A stretch of 64,000 nucleotides of DNA from Selaginella moellendorffii (GCF_000143415.4 NW_003314331.1:436164-500163), one strand, 5' to 3'; shown: positions 10,862 through 22,780, counted from the stretch's first letter. A program made the numbers and translations. The notes: generated by a model not told the origin, from the sequence alone.

Positions 10862-13800
10862 TTATAATGTTTCAGGATGCATCCTCTTCTAATCCTGATT
10901 TATTTTTGCTAATAGTATCATGTCTGTTTATCACATCAGTCTAACACACTGAATCTAACTCAAGTAAATTTTCTTTGGATGAAAAGTTATTTTACTATGA
11001 AATAAATTTGACTGATTACAAAAGTAAATACCAAATAGATTCACAAGAACAATTCCTACAGTTCCTTGTGCCAGTGGCATTTGGATTTTGCTGGATTGTT
11101 AGTGGAAACATTGATTACAACCACATGTAAATATTTAATTTTCCCGGACTTGCAATATGACAACATACTCTTCAAATTTTGGTATTGACATAAGTGAAAT
11201 TTAGTAAGAGGTTTGTTGTGGAGATCCTGGAAAGTACCAGCATAATAATTGAAAAATGTAAGCAACTTAATAAGGGCAATAGTCCTTAAATTTGCAAGGT
11301 AGTTAATTTTTGCATTTTGTAAAGAAATTGTTTTTTTCCTTCTTGATAAGAAGGGTGAATATTACAATATTAAATTAACTTATACTTCCCAAAATATAGA
11401 TATTTATATATGAAAAACACTTTTAATATAATTGATTCAATCACACAAAATCCTTTTTTCCTTCTTTTGATGCCATGCATCATAAATATGCTCTCAAATT
11501 TGCAACCTATAAAGCCCTGCAAAAGTATATTTACCTTACATTTGAAGATTGGTTTTTAATTTACCCTGCTACTTGAAGGATATATTCAATTTTCACCTTG
11601 CACTAATGAAGTACAAAAATATTTTAACATTGCCACATGCAGGGCAAAACAAATTTGCATATTGTAATAAGGATAAAATTCTATCAAATATTATTAACAA
11701 TATAATCAATGAAGTCAGTGAAACATTCTTTGCTATTGTTAATAGGAGGGAGAAAAAAAAAGATAGATCAACAAAATATGGCAACACAAGAACTTTATGA
11801 TTCTTTTTTGGTGAAAGACTTGAAATTAAATTAAAGGATGAAAATATTTTAATAACAAAAGAAGAAATTAATACTTCAACCAATAAAAAATAAATAAATC
11901 ATTCAAAATTGAGTGGAAAGTTAATTTTCCTTGGGTGTATCCTGTGATGGATATCAAAAGCAAGTAGAGGATAAAATGTATAACATGTGTATATGTTAGA
12001 AAGGATAATTCTTTTAGTAAAGAAGGTTCTTTGAGTTTTCAAGAACTAATTTTTAAAGAATATAATAATTCTAAATAATATCAATAAATTATATTTATTT
12101 GGGAAGCAAAGAAGAAGAAAGAACTATCTATCCCCATTGCTCAAAAGGATCAACACAAGAATAGATTGATTTCCTTAATGAAACACATGTACTTCATTAT
12201 GAAAAAGGGATTACCTTTAAAAAGCTATGAATCTTTATATGAATTTAGTAAGTGCCCCATATGTTAAGCACCATAAAATATGAGACTTTTGTAAATGCTA
12301 TAAGTGGGAAAGAATTTGTAAAATATATAAAAAATGTGTTATGGAAAGACTTTTGCTAAGACATTCAAGTTAGTCCTTACTTCTCTATTATAGTGAATAA
12401 CAATACTAATAGAATTTTGGAAGTTCATTTTATCATATACATCTCTTTCCATATGTAAAAAAAAGAAAAAGTCTAAATAAAATTGATTTCTAAAATTGAT
12501 AGTAATTGAAGATTCTACTACTGTAAGTAAATATAAAGCCACCAAGAAGGTTTTAGAAGAGATAAACCTTGAGAAGGGAAAATATGTTACTATTGGAATT
12601 AATGGAGCTTTTATTATGGTTGAAGAATAATTTAATCAAGTAACAAGATTGAAACAATACATTTCACATTTGCTTGGAGTGCATTGTTTAGTTCATAGAT
12701 AAAGTTTAATAGCTATTAAAGCTATGCATGCATTTCTTGAGCTTATGGTTGTTGAAAAGCTATACAATCAAATTTATAAATAGTTGTATACTTCTAGAAA
12801 AAGAGTTATGGCTTTTAAGCTTTTAGAAGCTGCCATAAATATATCTATATTAAATATGCTTCAAATTCATGATATATGTTGGTTATCTTGTGGGGAAGCC
12901 TTAAAGAGAATAATTATTATAATGCTAATTCTTTTTACAAAATTTCAATTCTCTTCTATGAAGATATACCATCTTTTGATAAATTACACAGTGTAATTTG
13001 CTATCCATATGCTAATTGCTATACTTCTGGAATTAAATATCTTGAAAAAAATCTTTCAAATTGAAATTATGGATATTGCTAACATTGTTGAGTATTTAGA
13101 TGCTACTTTGAAAAGTATCAAAAGAAAATTTCTGAAAAAGACTATTAGTGTAAAACAATTGAGTAATTTTGTGGAGGCTATTAGAGATGGATTTATCAAG
13201 TTTGTAGATGTTAGAGGGGAATAACATAAGCATATTTTTGATTATACTCCTATTCTAGAGAACAAAAAAAATAATAGCTTGAGTTCTTGCTTACATTTAA
13301 GCAAGAAGTATGTTCAGAAACTATATGTTAATGTATTAACTAGAATGTGAAATGATATAAGCATGTTCAATACTACAATACTGTTCAGCATAAAGAATTA
13401 CTCAAATACTTAAATGAGGAAGAATTAAATAATAATTCTTCCATATGGCTAGATATTTTACTAAACTAGTATAGTGTTTTTATTGATTGGGAAAAATGTA
13501 AAGGAGAATTCACAAAGTTTGTAATTGTTATGCAAAGTAATTTGCCAACAAAAAATAGGCTAGTGTCTTGGCAGATATATAGAGATGACATTTCCATAAT
13601 AAATATATATCCTAATTTGATGTAATTGTGGAAAATTATCTCTTTAATACCTATAAGTACAGAGAATAACTTGAGAGACAATCTATAAAAGTTCAAATAT
13701 AAAAGGAAAGATAAAAGTGCACATTTTTTCCAATCAGTTAAATGTCTTTGGATTTGAATAGTATTGAGTTTACTCTCTAAAGATTGAAACTTTAAATGAT

Positions 13801-14337
13801 TTGATGTTCATGGTGATGATGATTACAGCAAAATTAATTAAGGACATGCTTATGATGCATGGCATCAAGAGAAAGAAAGAAGAATTTTGTATGATTGAAT
13901 TAATTGTATTCAAAGAGTTTTTGATATATAAATATCAATATATTGGGAAGTGTAAGTTAATTTTTATCTTTAATAATGAATTCACCCTTCCCATCAAGAA
14001 GGAAAATAAAATTACCTTGCAAAATGCAAAACTTAACTACCCTACAAATTTAAGTCCTAAGTCTGATAGATTAAACAGGTCCGATTAAGCTCCTGATGGA
14101 CCCAACTTATGCTTGAAATGGACTTGACAATGTAGATCTCTATAGAGCCGCTCATGTCTCATTTCATGTCCATAGGTTCAAACTTTGGCTCGCTCCATCG
14201 AAGCAATAGTATAGCTGCATCCTGACTTAAGAGATTGGGTATGCACTTGCTGGCAAGATCAGTGCACTACTATTACCTTTGGAGCTGTGGGACAACCATG
14301 GAGGATCGATTCCTAGGACTCAGCTCGTTATGGTTAC
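10862..14337 (-). repeat. Right arm of the long inverted repeat, interrupted by a transposon
   Basis: The arm is in two pieces. Bases 10862-11279 pair with 9165-8700 and bases 14060-14337 pair with 8700-8218, in continuous order once 11280-14059 is removed. Similarity is patchy, with several small gaps and one deletion relative to the left arm, so the duplication is old. Confidence 0.6.
11280..14059 (+). mobile_element. Decayed hAT-like DNA transposon with about 100-bp inverted ends
   Basis: The first about 100 bases (from TAGTCCTTAAATTTG at 11280) are roughly 75-80% identical to the reverse complement of the last 100 (TAGGACTTAAATTTG ending at 14059). Inside, broken plus-strand frames recall the hAT-superfamily transposase fold. 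About 12580-12780 reads GINGAFIMVEE, stop, FNQVTRLKQYISHLLGVHCLVHR, stop, which parallels the SDGASVMVG...GVATRLK...HCVAHRLAL pattern. About 12860-12920 reads IHDICWLSCGEALKRI, parallel to the WLSRGEA motif. Many stops and frameshifts show it is inactive. It inserted into the right arm of the inverted repeat. I could not identify the expected 8-bp target duplication. Confidence 0.65.
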
Positions 14338-15021
14338 AACTCATGGATCTCTGCCATCTTCATCCTTCCACATTAGAACGTACCGCCATGTGTGCCATAT
14401 CCCTAGAGACAATTTGAGAAACCTTCGGTATAAATATAGACTGGCCTACCTAAAACAGCCGCTGCTCGGCTTTCCTTCTAGTCGTGAGGACGTTTTGGAT
14501 GGTGGTTGCGAGCTTTGGATGATCATCTCTCGTGAAGCTATTTATCTAGGAAAGTGATTGCAAGCCCAAAATTCGGCAGATCTTTCCAGCTGGGGAGCGT
14601 GAAATTCTGTGCAGCATAGTTCTGAGAAAGAATGCGGTTGGCCCATCTTCTTGAGAGTTCAAATCCAAGTAACTCCACAAACATATCCTGGTGCATGTCA
14701 ATTTATCCTTCCAGGACTGGTGGCGACTTTGATGTGGATTTTCCTTTTAGTGGCATCTCCAGCGATTGTGAAGACGCCGGCATTTGGCTTCGGAAGGCTT
14801 GTCAATCCTGGTTAAACCATGACAAGTGAAAACTTAAGTCACATAGAACTCAATCATAGCAAAACTGGCACAGCTCACAATGGTAGACGATGTTTTCGAT
14901 TGCCGCGAAGTTTCCCAAGTCAAAATGTTCGAGTATATTCTTAAATGCTATATTTTACAAAAATATATAAAAATTATAAGGATATTCTGTTTTTTTGGTG
15001 TGGAGATCTCGAGAATTCCCC
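14338..15021. other. Intergenic sequence upstream of copy C
   Basis: Short open frames on the plus strand (for example 14279-14557) show no recognisable family. The last about 60 bases before copy C are AT-rich, which fits a promoter. Confidence 0.35.
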
Positions 15022-16352
15022 ATGGAGGAGCTCCGGGAGCTATGTAGATCCGGCAAGGACGTGAAGCTAGGCGATGCCGAGGTATGGGAGGAAGATCCAT
15101 CAGAGCTCGCCATAGCCAAGCAAATCCTAGAAGAACACTTCTACGTTCAAGACCCCAGCGATCCATCCCTCTTCGTCCTGCCCAAGATCAAGACCAAGAG
15201 ATTAGTCATCGATTCTTCCTCCGCTGGATCCTCCCCCTCCTCTCTCCTCTTCCCTACTTCCATTCCCCAGATCGACTACACGGCTCCGCCACTATCCTCC
15301 TCGGACGATCGTAATGCCGGGCATCCACTCTACCGCATCGCCGGCGATGGCGACGGATCATCGTGGCGGCCGTGCCATTGCATCCAGCTCGACACCAGGA
15401 ACCCCAGCTCCCCCCAGGTACGCATCGCGATCCCGGCCGCGATCCAGCACAAAGTCCGCGAGCAGCGCGTGGCAATCTCACTGGCGATCGAGCCCAGCGT
15501 CCGCATCACGCCCGCCAACGTGGATGTGGAGCTCCGGATCAAGACCCTCTCGGTGGGCGTGCTCTTGATGGACGTGCTCAAGAACGAGGCCGCGCTGGGG
15601 TTCTACCCCTGCCGGATAAGATTCTCGGTCGAGCCACTGCTGGGCGATCCCAGCGCCGTTGCGATCCCGCTCTACACGCCCAGGAGCGATCGCGGCGGTG
15701 GATCTAGCAGCGGGAGCACGAGGACGAGGAGCAGTGCTAACAAGATTGGCGCTCAGGTTGGATTTGGGCCCGTGACGATCAGTGGCGAGAGGAGCTGGGG
15801 GGTGGAATTCGAGGAATCCACGGAGAGGGAGATGATCAGTGCTGGGGATTGGGGGGGCGTGGAGGATGAATTGGGGTCTGGGAACACCGCGGTGTTTGAG
15901 TGGAGGCTCTTGCGATGGAGCCACAATGGGGTGAGGTACAATGCGAACAAGCCACACTCTGGATTGAGCTTATCTACCAAGTCTCTCAAGGTTCGTCCTC
16001 CATAGCCAACCATCTCTTCTCTTTGCATTGCATGGAGGATCTCTTTCGTTTTCTTCCCTTTCCTAGGATCTTTTGATGGATCGATGGAACTCTTCTTTGT
16101 TTCCAGGCCCCATTTCCAGGAGGAAGCACAGGAATCAAAGTGGAAAGCTTTCCCGACGTCATGTGGCATCTCCACCCGAGCATGAGATCAAGGTTTCCGC
16201 TCCAATTCAAGCTCCAGTTGGAGGTGGAGATGCATCTGCTGTGGTTTGTGGGAAGAAATCGGCTGTTCCGAGTGGCCGAGTGGAGCAGCGAGGCATTTGA
16301 GTTTCGGCATGACTTTGTAGTTACTGATGGTGTATTCTCCACTGTCACCTGA
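15022..16352 (+). CDS. Copy C: intact member of an unrecognised plant protein family
   Basis: Two exons, 15022-15990 and 16107-16352, join in frame (GT at 15991, AG at 16105-16106) to give 404 residues. I chose the start MEELRELCRSGKD because copy B has the same start context, although an in-frame ATG exists at 14995. The N-terminal 75 residues are polar. The rest is rich in alternating hydrophobic residues suggestive of beta strands, with landmarks WRPCHCIQLDTRN (about residue 114), VRITPANVDVELRI, ALGFYPCRIRF, WRLLRWSHNG and, in exon 2, PGGSTGIKVESFP. There is no signal peptide, membrane segment or catalytic motif I can name. It is one of three copies here and the only one with an unbroken frame from start to stop. 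I do not recognise the family and assign no function. Confidence 0.75.
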
Positions 16353-16724
16353 AAATGGAATATTTGTGTTAAATAAGGGGGATGCTTCTTACGGAAAATA
16401 GAACAATACAACCTTATTGATTCAATTAAATCTATACTACCGACCACATATTCCAACATATATCCTGGAAAGAGCTGGCTCTGGACCTCAAGAAAGAAGG
16501 ATCTTTGGTGAATTACAAGGGAGTGTTGCTCCTCACAGGCATAGTAGATTGCATTTTCCTTAACCCAAGCGGATCTGATCTCCAAGACCTGATTTGCTTT
16601 CTTAGATGTGTATAGTAAATTAATGGTTTTGATTGAGAATGTTGGATTTGGCAAGCAAAAAACAAAAACATTTAGTAATTGATTATAATTAATAAAAACA
16701 CAACAGAAAATATTACTATTTTTC
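16353..16724. other. Intergenic, convergent 3' sides
   Basis: 3' side of copy C. A minus-strand frame runs through 16370-16650 but has no start codon or family signature of its own, and I do not call it. Confidence 0.35.
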
Positions 16725-17141
16725 TCAGTCCACTGAAACATTAACAGATAAGCTTCCATCATGTAATATAACATAACCACCCTTTGATGTTCTTGAATGC
16801 AAACAGACATTATATATCCAATTAAAAGCTTGTTCGATTTCTTGTTGAAAACCACCCAAACCAGTAGAGGATCTATGTACTACAATAGTAACATTAATTC
16901 CCTTATAAGAATGACTATATTGTCCATTTTTCCAATTATTATTAAAAAATGCGTTTTTGACACGATTTGTAACTTTGCAATAATTTTGAGGTGGGGGTGT
17001 AGCTCGGCTACCAATAAATATACACTCTTGAGTTGCTTCATTTGGTAAATATGCTAGTGTAGTTCTATTAACTATAAATAAAATATATATAAAAGTAGAT
17101 AATATAACCATCATATTTAAAAAGTAAATAATAATACTCAT
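16725..17141 (-). CDS. Small predicted secreted protein, family unknown
   Basis: Single-exon frame of 138 residues starting at ATG 17141-17139. The N-terminus has a hydrophobic stretch of about 24 residues (IIIYFLNMMVILSTFIYILF...) followed by a polar region, as in a signal peptide or signal anchor. The remaining about 100 residues contain three cysteines, a GGYVILHDG segment and a predicted helix (EIEQAFNWIYNVC). Size and layout resemble the many small secreted cysteine-containing proteins of plants and fungi, but I cannot place it in a family. The surroundings are AT-rich and repeat-like. It could be a chance frame. Confidence 0.35.
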   Translation of the reverse strand: MSIIIYFLNMMVILSTFIYILFIVNRTTLAYLPNEATQECIFIGSRATPPPQNYCKVTNRVKNAFFNNNWKNGQYSHSYKGINVTIVVHRSSTGLGGFQQEIEQAFNWIYNVCLHSRTSKGGYVILHDGSLSVNVSVD

Positions 17142-18669
17142 GTTAATTTAATTTATATTAAAATTTAGAACAAATAAACAAAATATATAAAAAACAAAAA
17201 AATCTCATATTTTACCTATAATCCAAATATACAAAGAATAAAAAACAAAATATAAAGCTAGCTGTTAAATATAATTATATTGTTGGTCTTAGGTTTGAAA
17301 ATACAGGTCATATAGAACTAACTTATATAACACAGTTACGGAAGTTATAAAACCATGAAGATACATTTCAGTGGTCCTTTAGTATATCTAATTTCTTTTT
17401 CTCCAATTTTTATTATCAGTTTCATAGTAAACCTATAAGTTATGAATTGCTATTAATCAGCCTTTAAAATAAAGTCGATCTTGTTGTAAACCCTAAAACT
17501 TCTAGTTCTTCGCATATCAATGATGCTCTAACACATTGGAAGGTGAAATTTTGGTTTTATTGGAGCTTTAGTTTCTTTGAAACTCATACGTTTTTTGTGC
17601 TGTTCGTCGGATTGTTCCAACATAGCTGGTGGATGCTACTGTTTGCGTTCTTGTGGATTTTTCAGTATGTTTCTGCTTTCTGTTTTTTATTTCCTTCCTT
17701 GACAGTGTTAAACAGCCAATCTTTCACGAGAGTCCACAAATGGCATTTGAATATCGTCGCAATGCGGTGCTAAGTGTAAACCTGGATGAACAAGAGCGTC
17801 GGAGCAGCCTGGCCACTATGTCATTTACTGAGAGCAGAAAAACAAGCCAGAAATTTACTCCAATCATGCGCTTCTAAACAGGTTCTGGATCGGTCATTCA
17901 CTTCTATTTTATACATCGTGCGGTGGTACAATCAGAATATTAGAAGTGGATCTATAAAAACCATTGGCTACAATCCAACTAGAACCCCAGTTCTTATAAC
18001 AAAGGTGATGACTCGGAGATGCTTCTCACCGGCAATCAAAGTTTAAAGGTGTCGAATGAGAGTGGAAGCATGAAATGGTCTAAGAAGGTCATGATAATGT
18101 CAAGCAAAGAAGAGTTGGAAGTCACACAAACAATTAAGGTCACTGTGTTATCTTAGAATCTACAATGTGGCATAGCTTGCCCAGCAGCTCAGAATGAAAT
18201 TTAGTTCACCAACTTTTTATATAATCTAAAGAATATATGCACTGCCCTAATTAGGGCTAGAAACCGCCACATCAGCACGCCGGCTGACATGCAACGTGGC
18301 AAACAAGGCAGTTATTCCAGTTTTTTTTATTGCTACTCCAAATTGCTGGCTTCCCCAAATGCTGGAGGAGCAAACGCCTCGCATTCCCAACGCCCTTCTC
18401 TTCCTCCTCCACCGCCTCTATCTTCTTCTCCTCTTTCTCCCCCTCTTGATCTTCCTCGCGGCCTCTCTCCTGGAAGAAAAAAGATATCTTCTTTGCACAT
18501 CCGGATGACGAGCATCAGTTACTGAGAGAGAGAGAGAGATAGATAGCAGGCAAATCCAATCCAATCTCCCCTCCTCTTTCCTTCTTCTACTCCTTCGCTA
18601 CGTGTTCTCCCTGTTCTTCGTCTTCTCCTCCCACCCCAATCTCTTCCAGGAATTCATGCAACCGCTACG
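17142..18669. other. Intergenic DNA and 5' leader of the trihelix gene
   Basis: 17142-17540 is very AT-rich. Around 17730-17880 a plus-strand frame after an acceptor-like TTAAACAG is gene-like in composition but unrecognised. From 18370 the DNA becomes CT-rich with a GAGAGAGAGAGA run at about 18522-18539, a common feature of plant 5' untranslated regions, and leads into the trihelix start codon. Confidence 0.4.
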
Positions 18670-19842
18670 ATGGACGACAATGGTGAAACGACCTCTGATC
18701 CCACACAGGCGGGGGAAGCCACCACCACCACTACCACCACCACCACCACCACCGCCGCCGGAAACACTCTGAGCCCAGCGCCGCCACCCACGGCAGCTCA
18801 AGCGGTGCAAGCGGCGGTGGCAGCAGCAGCTCCAGCGGCACCGAGATCATCGTCACTTCACTCGGCTGGCGGACGGAATCCAATAAAAAAGAGGAGCCGG
18901 AGCGCTCCCTGGACAGTTCCTGAGATGCTGACTCTGATCGACGCAAAGCGGAAGGAGCGAGAGTGGTGTCAGATGTACAAGCGGGGTGTGAAGCTACCGG
19001 CAGCGGAGAGATGGAGGATCGTAGCAGCACATATGGAGGCCAAAGACATGGGACGAACGGGGAGCCAGTGCCAGGACAAGTGGGAGAACATGATGAAGGA
19101 CTACAAGGCAGTGCGGGACTGGCAATGCATGATAGGCGGCGCGGCCAAGAACTACTTCAAGGACATGACCAACAAGGAGAGGAAGGATGCGAACCTGCCG
19201 CCGCAGATGGACGAGATTGTCTTCTACAGCTTGCACGCCATCCAGAGCGAGAAGGAGGAGAAGAAGGAGATCGACCGCATGCAGAAGAACGGCTACATGA
19301 AGCTGATGCCACCGTCGCCGGGGATCTCTCCTTCGGAAGGTATTTGCCATCCTCCTCCCCCTGAAACAAATCTATGCCATCAGCAACAGCACCATCAACA
19401 GCAGCAGAGCCAGCTAGTGTTGCAGCAGCAGCAGCAACGGGAGAACACTCAGCCTCCTCTCATCGTACCTTTGGTGCAGCACAAGGACAAGGAGGGCAGC
19501 GACGAAGCTGATGTGAATTCCATCGACTCGGACACCAGCGGCAGGAAGAGGGCCAGGAGGCTAGTAATGGACCATCACCAGCAGCAGCAGCAGCAGCAGC
19601 AGCAACAGCCAGCTTCGGTCTTCGCGGAGAACCCGGTGGTGTTCGACAATTTTGTACATGCTAGTAGCAAGGACGGCTCCAAGGAGTTCATTGACTGCTT
19701 CATGAAGGTGTTAGAAAAAAGCGACAGAAGCCCGGACACGACGACTACCGAGACCAAGAAGAAAAGTAAAGACACTGCACTACTTACCCGTGCATTGGTG
19801 GCTCTCGCAGATGCGGTGAAAATGGTAGCACAGAAACTATGA
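18670..19842 (+). CDS. Trihelix (GT-factor-type) transcription factor
   Basis: Intronless frame of 390 residues. Residues about 17-30 are a threonine run encoded by an ACC microsatellite (about 18720-18756). The DNA-binding trihelix domain spans about residues 75-175. It starts SAPWTVPEMLTLIDAKR, with helix 2 around ERWRIVAAHME and helix 3 around SQCQDKWENMMKDYKAVRDW. It therefore has the spaced tryptophans of MYB-like GT factors, with an insertion of about 15 residues before helix 2. Glutamine-rich stretches follow (QQQHHQQQQS and a run of ten Q near residues 305-315, encoded by CAG repeats). A basic patch GRKRARR (about residue 290) is a likely nuclear localisation signal. Expected to bind GT-type promoter elements in the nucleus; the target genes cannot be told. 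It converges with NEDD1, 260 bp away. Confidence 0.85.
   Translation: MDDNGETTSDPTQAGEATTTTTTTTTTTAAGNTLSPAPPPTAAQAVQAAVAAAAPAAPRSSSLHSAGGRNPIKKRSRSAPWTVPEMLTLIDAKRKEREWCQMYKRGVKLPAAERWRIVAAHMEAKDMGRTGSQCQDKWENMMKDYKAVRDWQCMIGGAAKNYFKDMTNKERKDANLPPQMDEIVFYSLHAIQSEKEEKKEIDRMQKNGYMKLMPPSPGISPSEGICHPPPPETNLCHQQQHHQQQQSQLVLQQQQQRENTQPPLIVPLVQHKDKEGSDEADVNSIDSDTSGRKRARRLVMDHHQQQQQQQQQQPASVFAENPVVFDNFVHASSKDGSKEFIDCFMKVLEKSDRSPDTTTTETKKKSKDTALLTRALVALADAVKMVAQKL
18718..18760 (+). repeat. ACC/GCC trinucleotide microsatellite coding for poly-Thr
   Basis: About twelve ACC triplets with a few CTA/GCC variants, inside the trihelix reading frame near the N-terminus. Length variation would change only the threonine run. 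Confidence 0.9.
19577..19609 (+). repeat. CAG trinucleotide run coding for poly-Gln
   Basis: About ten consecutive CAG/CAA codons within the trihelix gene, C-terminal to the basic patch. Confidence 0.9.
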
Positions 19843-20102
19843 AGCCTTCAATCCTTTGATGAGGCAACCAAGAATCGAAAGAGCAGAGACTGGACAATTC
19901 AAAAGCGATTAGTTTGTCTTCATAGGAAAATGGAGGAGGTTTATTTACCAGAGCGCAGACCCCTAGATCTGTGCCAGAACGGTGGATATCAATAAGAATG
20001 GCAGAGAAGTGGGAATGTACAAATCCGTTCTAGAAGTCCAGCTTTCCTGCAATAGAAAAACGAATCATTCCGTGAAGTATAAAGTCCACCAATTTACCTA
20101 TG

Positions 20103-22780
20103 CTATAAATACTGAAGAAGTTGCTGATTCTCCCTTCGAAGTGTCTTAATTTCGTCCATGAGCTCGTTTTGCTTCGTTAAAACTTTGTTCATCAATACAT
20201 TCATCTCACTCTGCAATAGGTACGTGTCAAGAGCAACCAACCACAACAAAACAAAACAGCACCTGTTGAATATGAAACTGCCGAAGAAGCTCCAGGTGCA
20301 AGTTGTGTACATCTTCATGAATAGACTTATGAACTCCACTAAGACTTTCTTCGAGAGCTCGCTGAACAAGTTGAAGCCCAAAGGCCGGAGGTGCTGGCTG
20401 CTGTGGAGAGCGCTTATAAGAAGCTTGGGGTTGCGTCTGTTCAAAACCACACATAAATAATCAGAAAGTTTCGTTTCTTGCAGTTATGAAGTCCTTACAG
20501 TTGACGCTGTGAAGTCGTGCCGTAGATCCATTCCGTTCTCCCTGATCTCATCAGTCCCTGGTTGCTCTTCTGTCAAGCCTCTCCGGTTAGCCAGTAACAA
20601 CTGCTCTGCAAGAGCAGTAGTGTCCCAGGAGAGGCTCCTCTCCGGTGGTGCACATGATTCAGGATTGACAGCTTTTTGCTCGGCTGGAGAGAGCTTAACG
20701 GGAGAACGAATGGCTGAAACGGTACGCGCATCCACCCGAACATGTCCGGATAAAGCTGCACTTGCACTAGCTGTCCCCGAAGCAAATCTGGATGTTGAGT
20801 GCAATCGAAGCGATCCCCTGTCGGCAATCGCATCACCTCCCCATGCCTCTGGCGGTGTCACAGACGGCGAACGAGTTTCTCTTACCGCTGGAGGAGTAGC
20901 AGCAAGAGACGAGTCCTGTTAATGAATAAAGTTCCCATTAAAAAACATGAACTTCAGAAAGCCAAATAGTACCTGGAATGTTTCTCTGCTGCTATCTTCG
21001 AAGGACGGGAGTTTATAAGCTCCCATTGAATACTTCAAGAAACCATCTCCTTCATAATTTTTGGCACCGGTATCCCAGTTCTTTGTAGCTGAAGGCATTA
21101 TAGGCTGCACGTCCACCAAGGGTGAAAACACTTCCATATCGTCTCTCATAAAATCGTTCCGTGAAATTTGCAACCGGGAAACATTTCCGTTTGTGAGCAA
21201 ATAATTGCTCGGTGTTTCTTCACCTGTCGGTGGTCTTAGAATTGCTCCCTCGGAGCCTAAACTCGAGCGCCCAGCGTTTCTCAATGGCATCGCCTCAGTT
21301 TTAGAACGACCACGACCAATGCTCGGAGGAAGAGGATCTGGCATTATGACGGGGTCATCCCGACCAGGTCCTAACAGTGCCATTTCCATTGTCCAGGATT
21401 TTTCATTCACTTGAATGGGGTTGGACCGTTGCCAGCTTAAGCTCGTGACAGCCTGCACGAAAAAGAAATTACAGTAACAAAATTCGACACCAATTGACCC
21501 ACCTTAGATGCACCATAAGCACGTAGTGCCATAGATGGTTGAGGTTTGCCACCGCGAATGTCATAAAACACAACGCGGCCGTCGTTTGTACCAGCAGCTA
21601 AGATGACACCATCGTCCCGAAATGCTGCTGAGCTGTAGGGTGTTTCACACGCAACGGAGTGAACTGGCCTTTTCACCCCTACGTCGAAAATGTACAGTTT
21701 CTTGTCAAGTCCAACACTCGCTACTACCTACACAGAAGAGATTGCTTAGGTGGCGTCAATAGAGGTGAATGCGACCTTATCATTTGGTGGAGAAAAGCAC
21801 ACGCCTGTTGTTGGGGCAAGGTGCTGCTTAATCCAGGAAATCTGTCGCAAAATCCATGCATGTGAAGAACACATTTTACAAAGCTACAGCAATCACCTTT
21901 GGGCTGCGACCGGTTGTTTCCCAAAAGTGAACCGAGCCATCATCGCCAGAGGTAACTAAGAGATGCCTGCTCAGTCGCGAAAACTCCAGTACCCGAAGAA
22001 CCTGAAAGAAACTTAACTCAGCAAAGCTCATCATCTCCCGCCAAAAGAAATCATACCATATGCAGCTCAAAGCCTTTGGACTCATGAATAACTGCATATC
22101 TCCGGAAATGAAAAGATTTTCACTCTCACCTGGCGGTGCGGGTCCTTGAGCTCCGCAATGCGTGATCCGGACGCCAAATTGTGTAGAATAAGGTCCCCAG
22201 CGACGCTGGCGGAAGCGACATGCTCGTCCTTGCAATTGTACATGACGGAAGTAATGGTGTCTGCGTGCCCCTTGAGCCACTTGATACATCTTTTTCGTTG
22301 CAAGTCCCAAATTCTAACCACCTTGGCTGTTCCACCAGAGCATAGATATCTAGAGCTCTTGGTGCTGAAATTCATAGCCAGTATAGATTCCTAGAGGAAA
22401 AAGAAGAGCAATCGACCATGACTAGATGTTTTAATCGAAACTAGAAAGTTACCACTACGGATTCAGCTGGATCGCTGGCAATTGTCACCACAGACTGGAG
22501 CTTCTGCGTCCACAGCGAGATTTTCCCGTCGTCTCCAGCGCTTGCCAGGACCATATCTGCGAAACACCACAAGAATGTAGGCGATCAAGAGCGGCATTTC
22601 TCTCTCCCACTTACTGGTGTGATTCCACTTCACAGAGTTTATCTGAGAATCTGGTGCCGGCGAGTACTGGAACAAGCACGGATCACCCTGGCCGGCAGCT
22701 GTGGACGTGTCGAAGGCCTTGACGATCTCACCGCTGCTAGCGGCGAGCAGCAACGCCGCCACCGCCGTGGTCGTCGCCAT
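20103..22780 (-). CDS. NEDD1: NEDD1 WD40 protein, recruiter of the gamma-tubulin complex
   Basis: About ten exons on the minus strand; ATG at 22780-22778, stop at 20103. The N-terminal half forms a WD40 propeller. Exon products in order include [98 protein letters not shown] and [19 protein letters not shown]. All are close to plant NEDD1. After a Ser/Pro-rich linker (exons near 20900-21450 and 20500-20920) comes the conserved helical tail: [18 protein letters not shown] and [18 protein letters not shown]. In plants NEDD1 decorates spindle and phragmoplast microtubules and anchors gamma-tubulin there through the C-terminal region. A telo-box lies just before the ATG (22792-22800). The gene diverges from AIR9, another microtubule protein. 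Confidence 0.93.

Noticed and set aside
15986-16855. 289-codon minus-strand frame overlapping the end of copy C
   Set aside because: Part of it is the antisense of copy C's last exon. The remaining part (16370-16650) looks mildly coding but has no start, splice structure or family match.
18720-19030. CRISPR-like regular repeats in the region of trinucleotide runs
   Set aside because: They are simple triplet repeats without spacers, in a plant gene.
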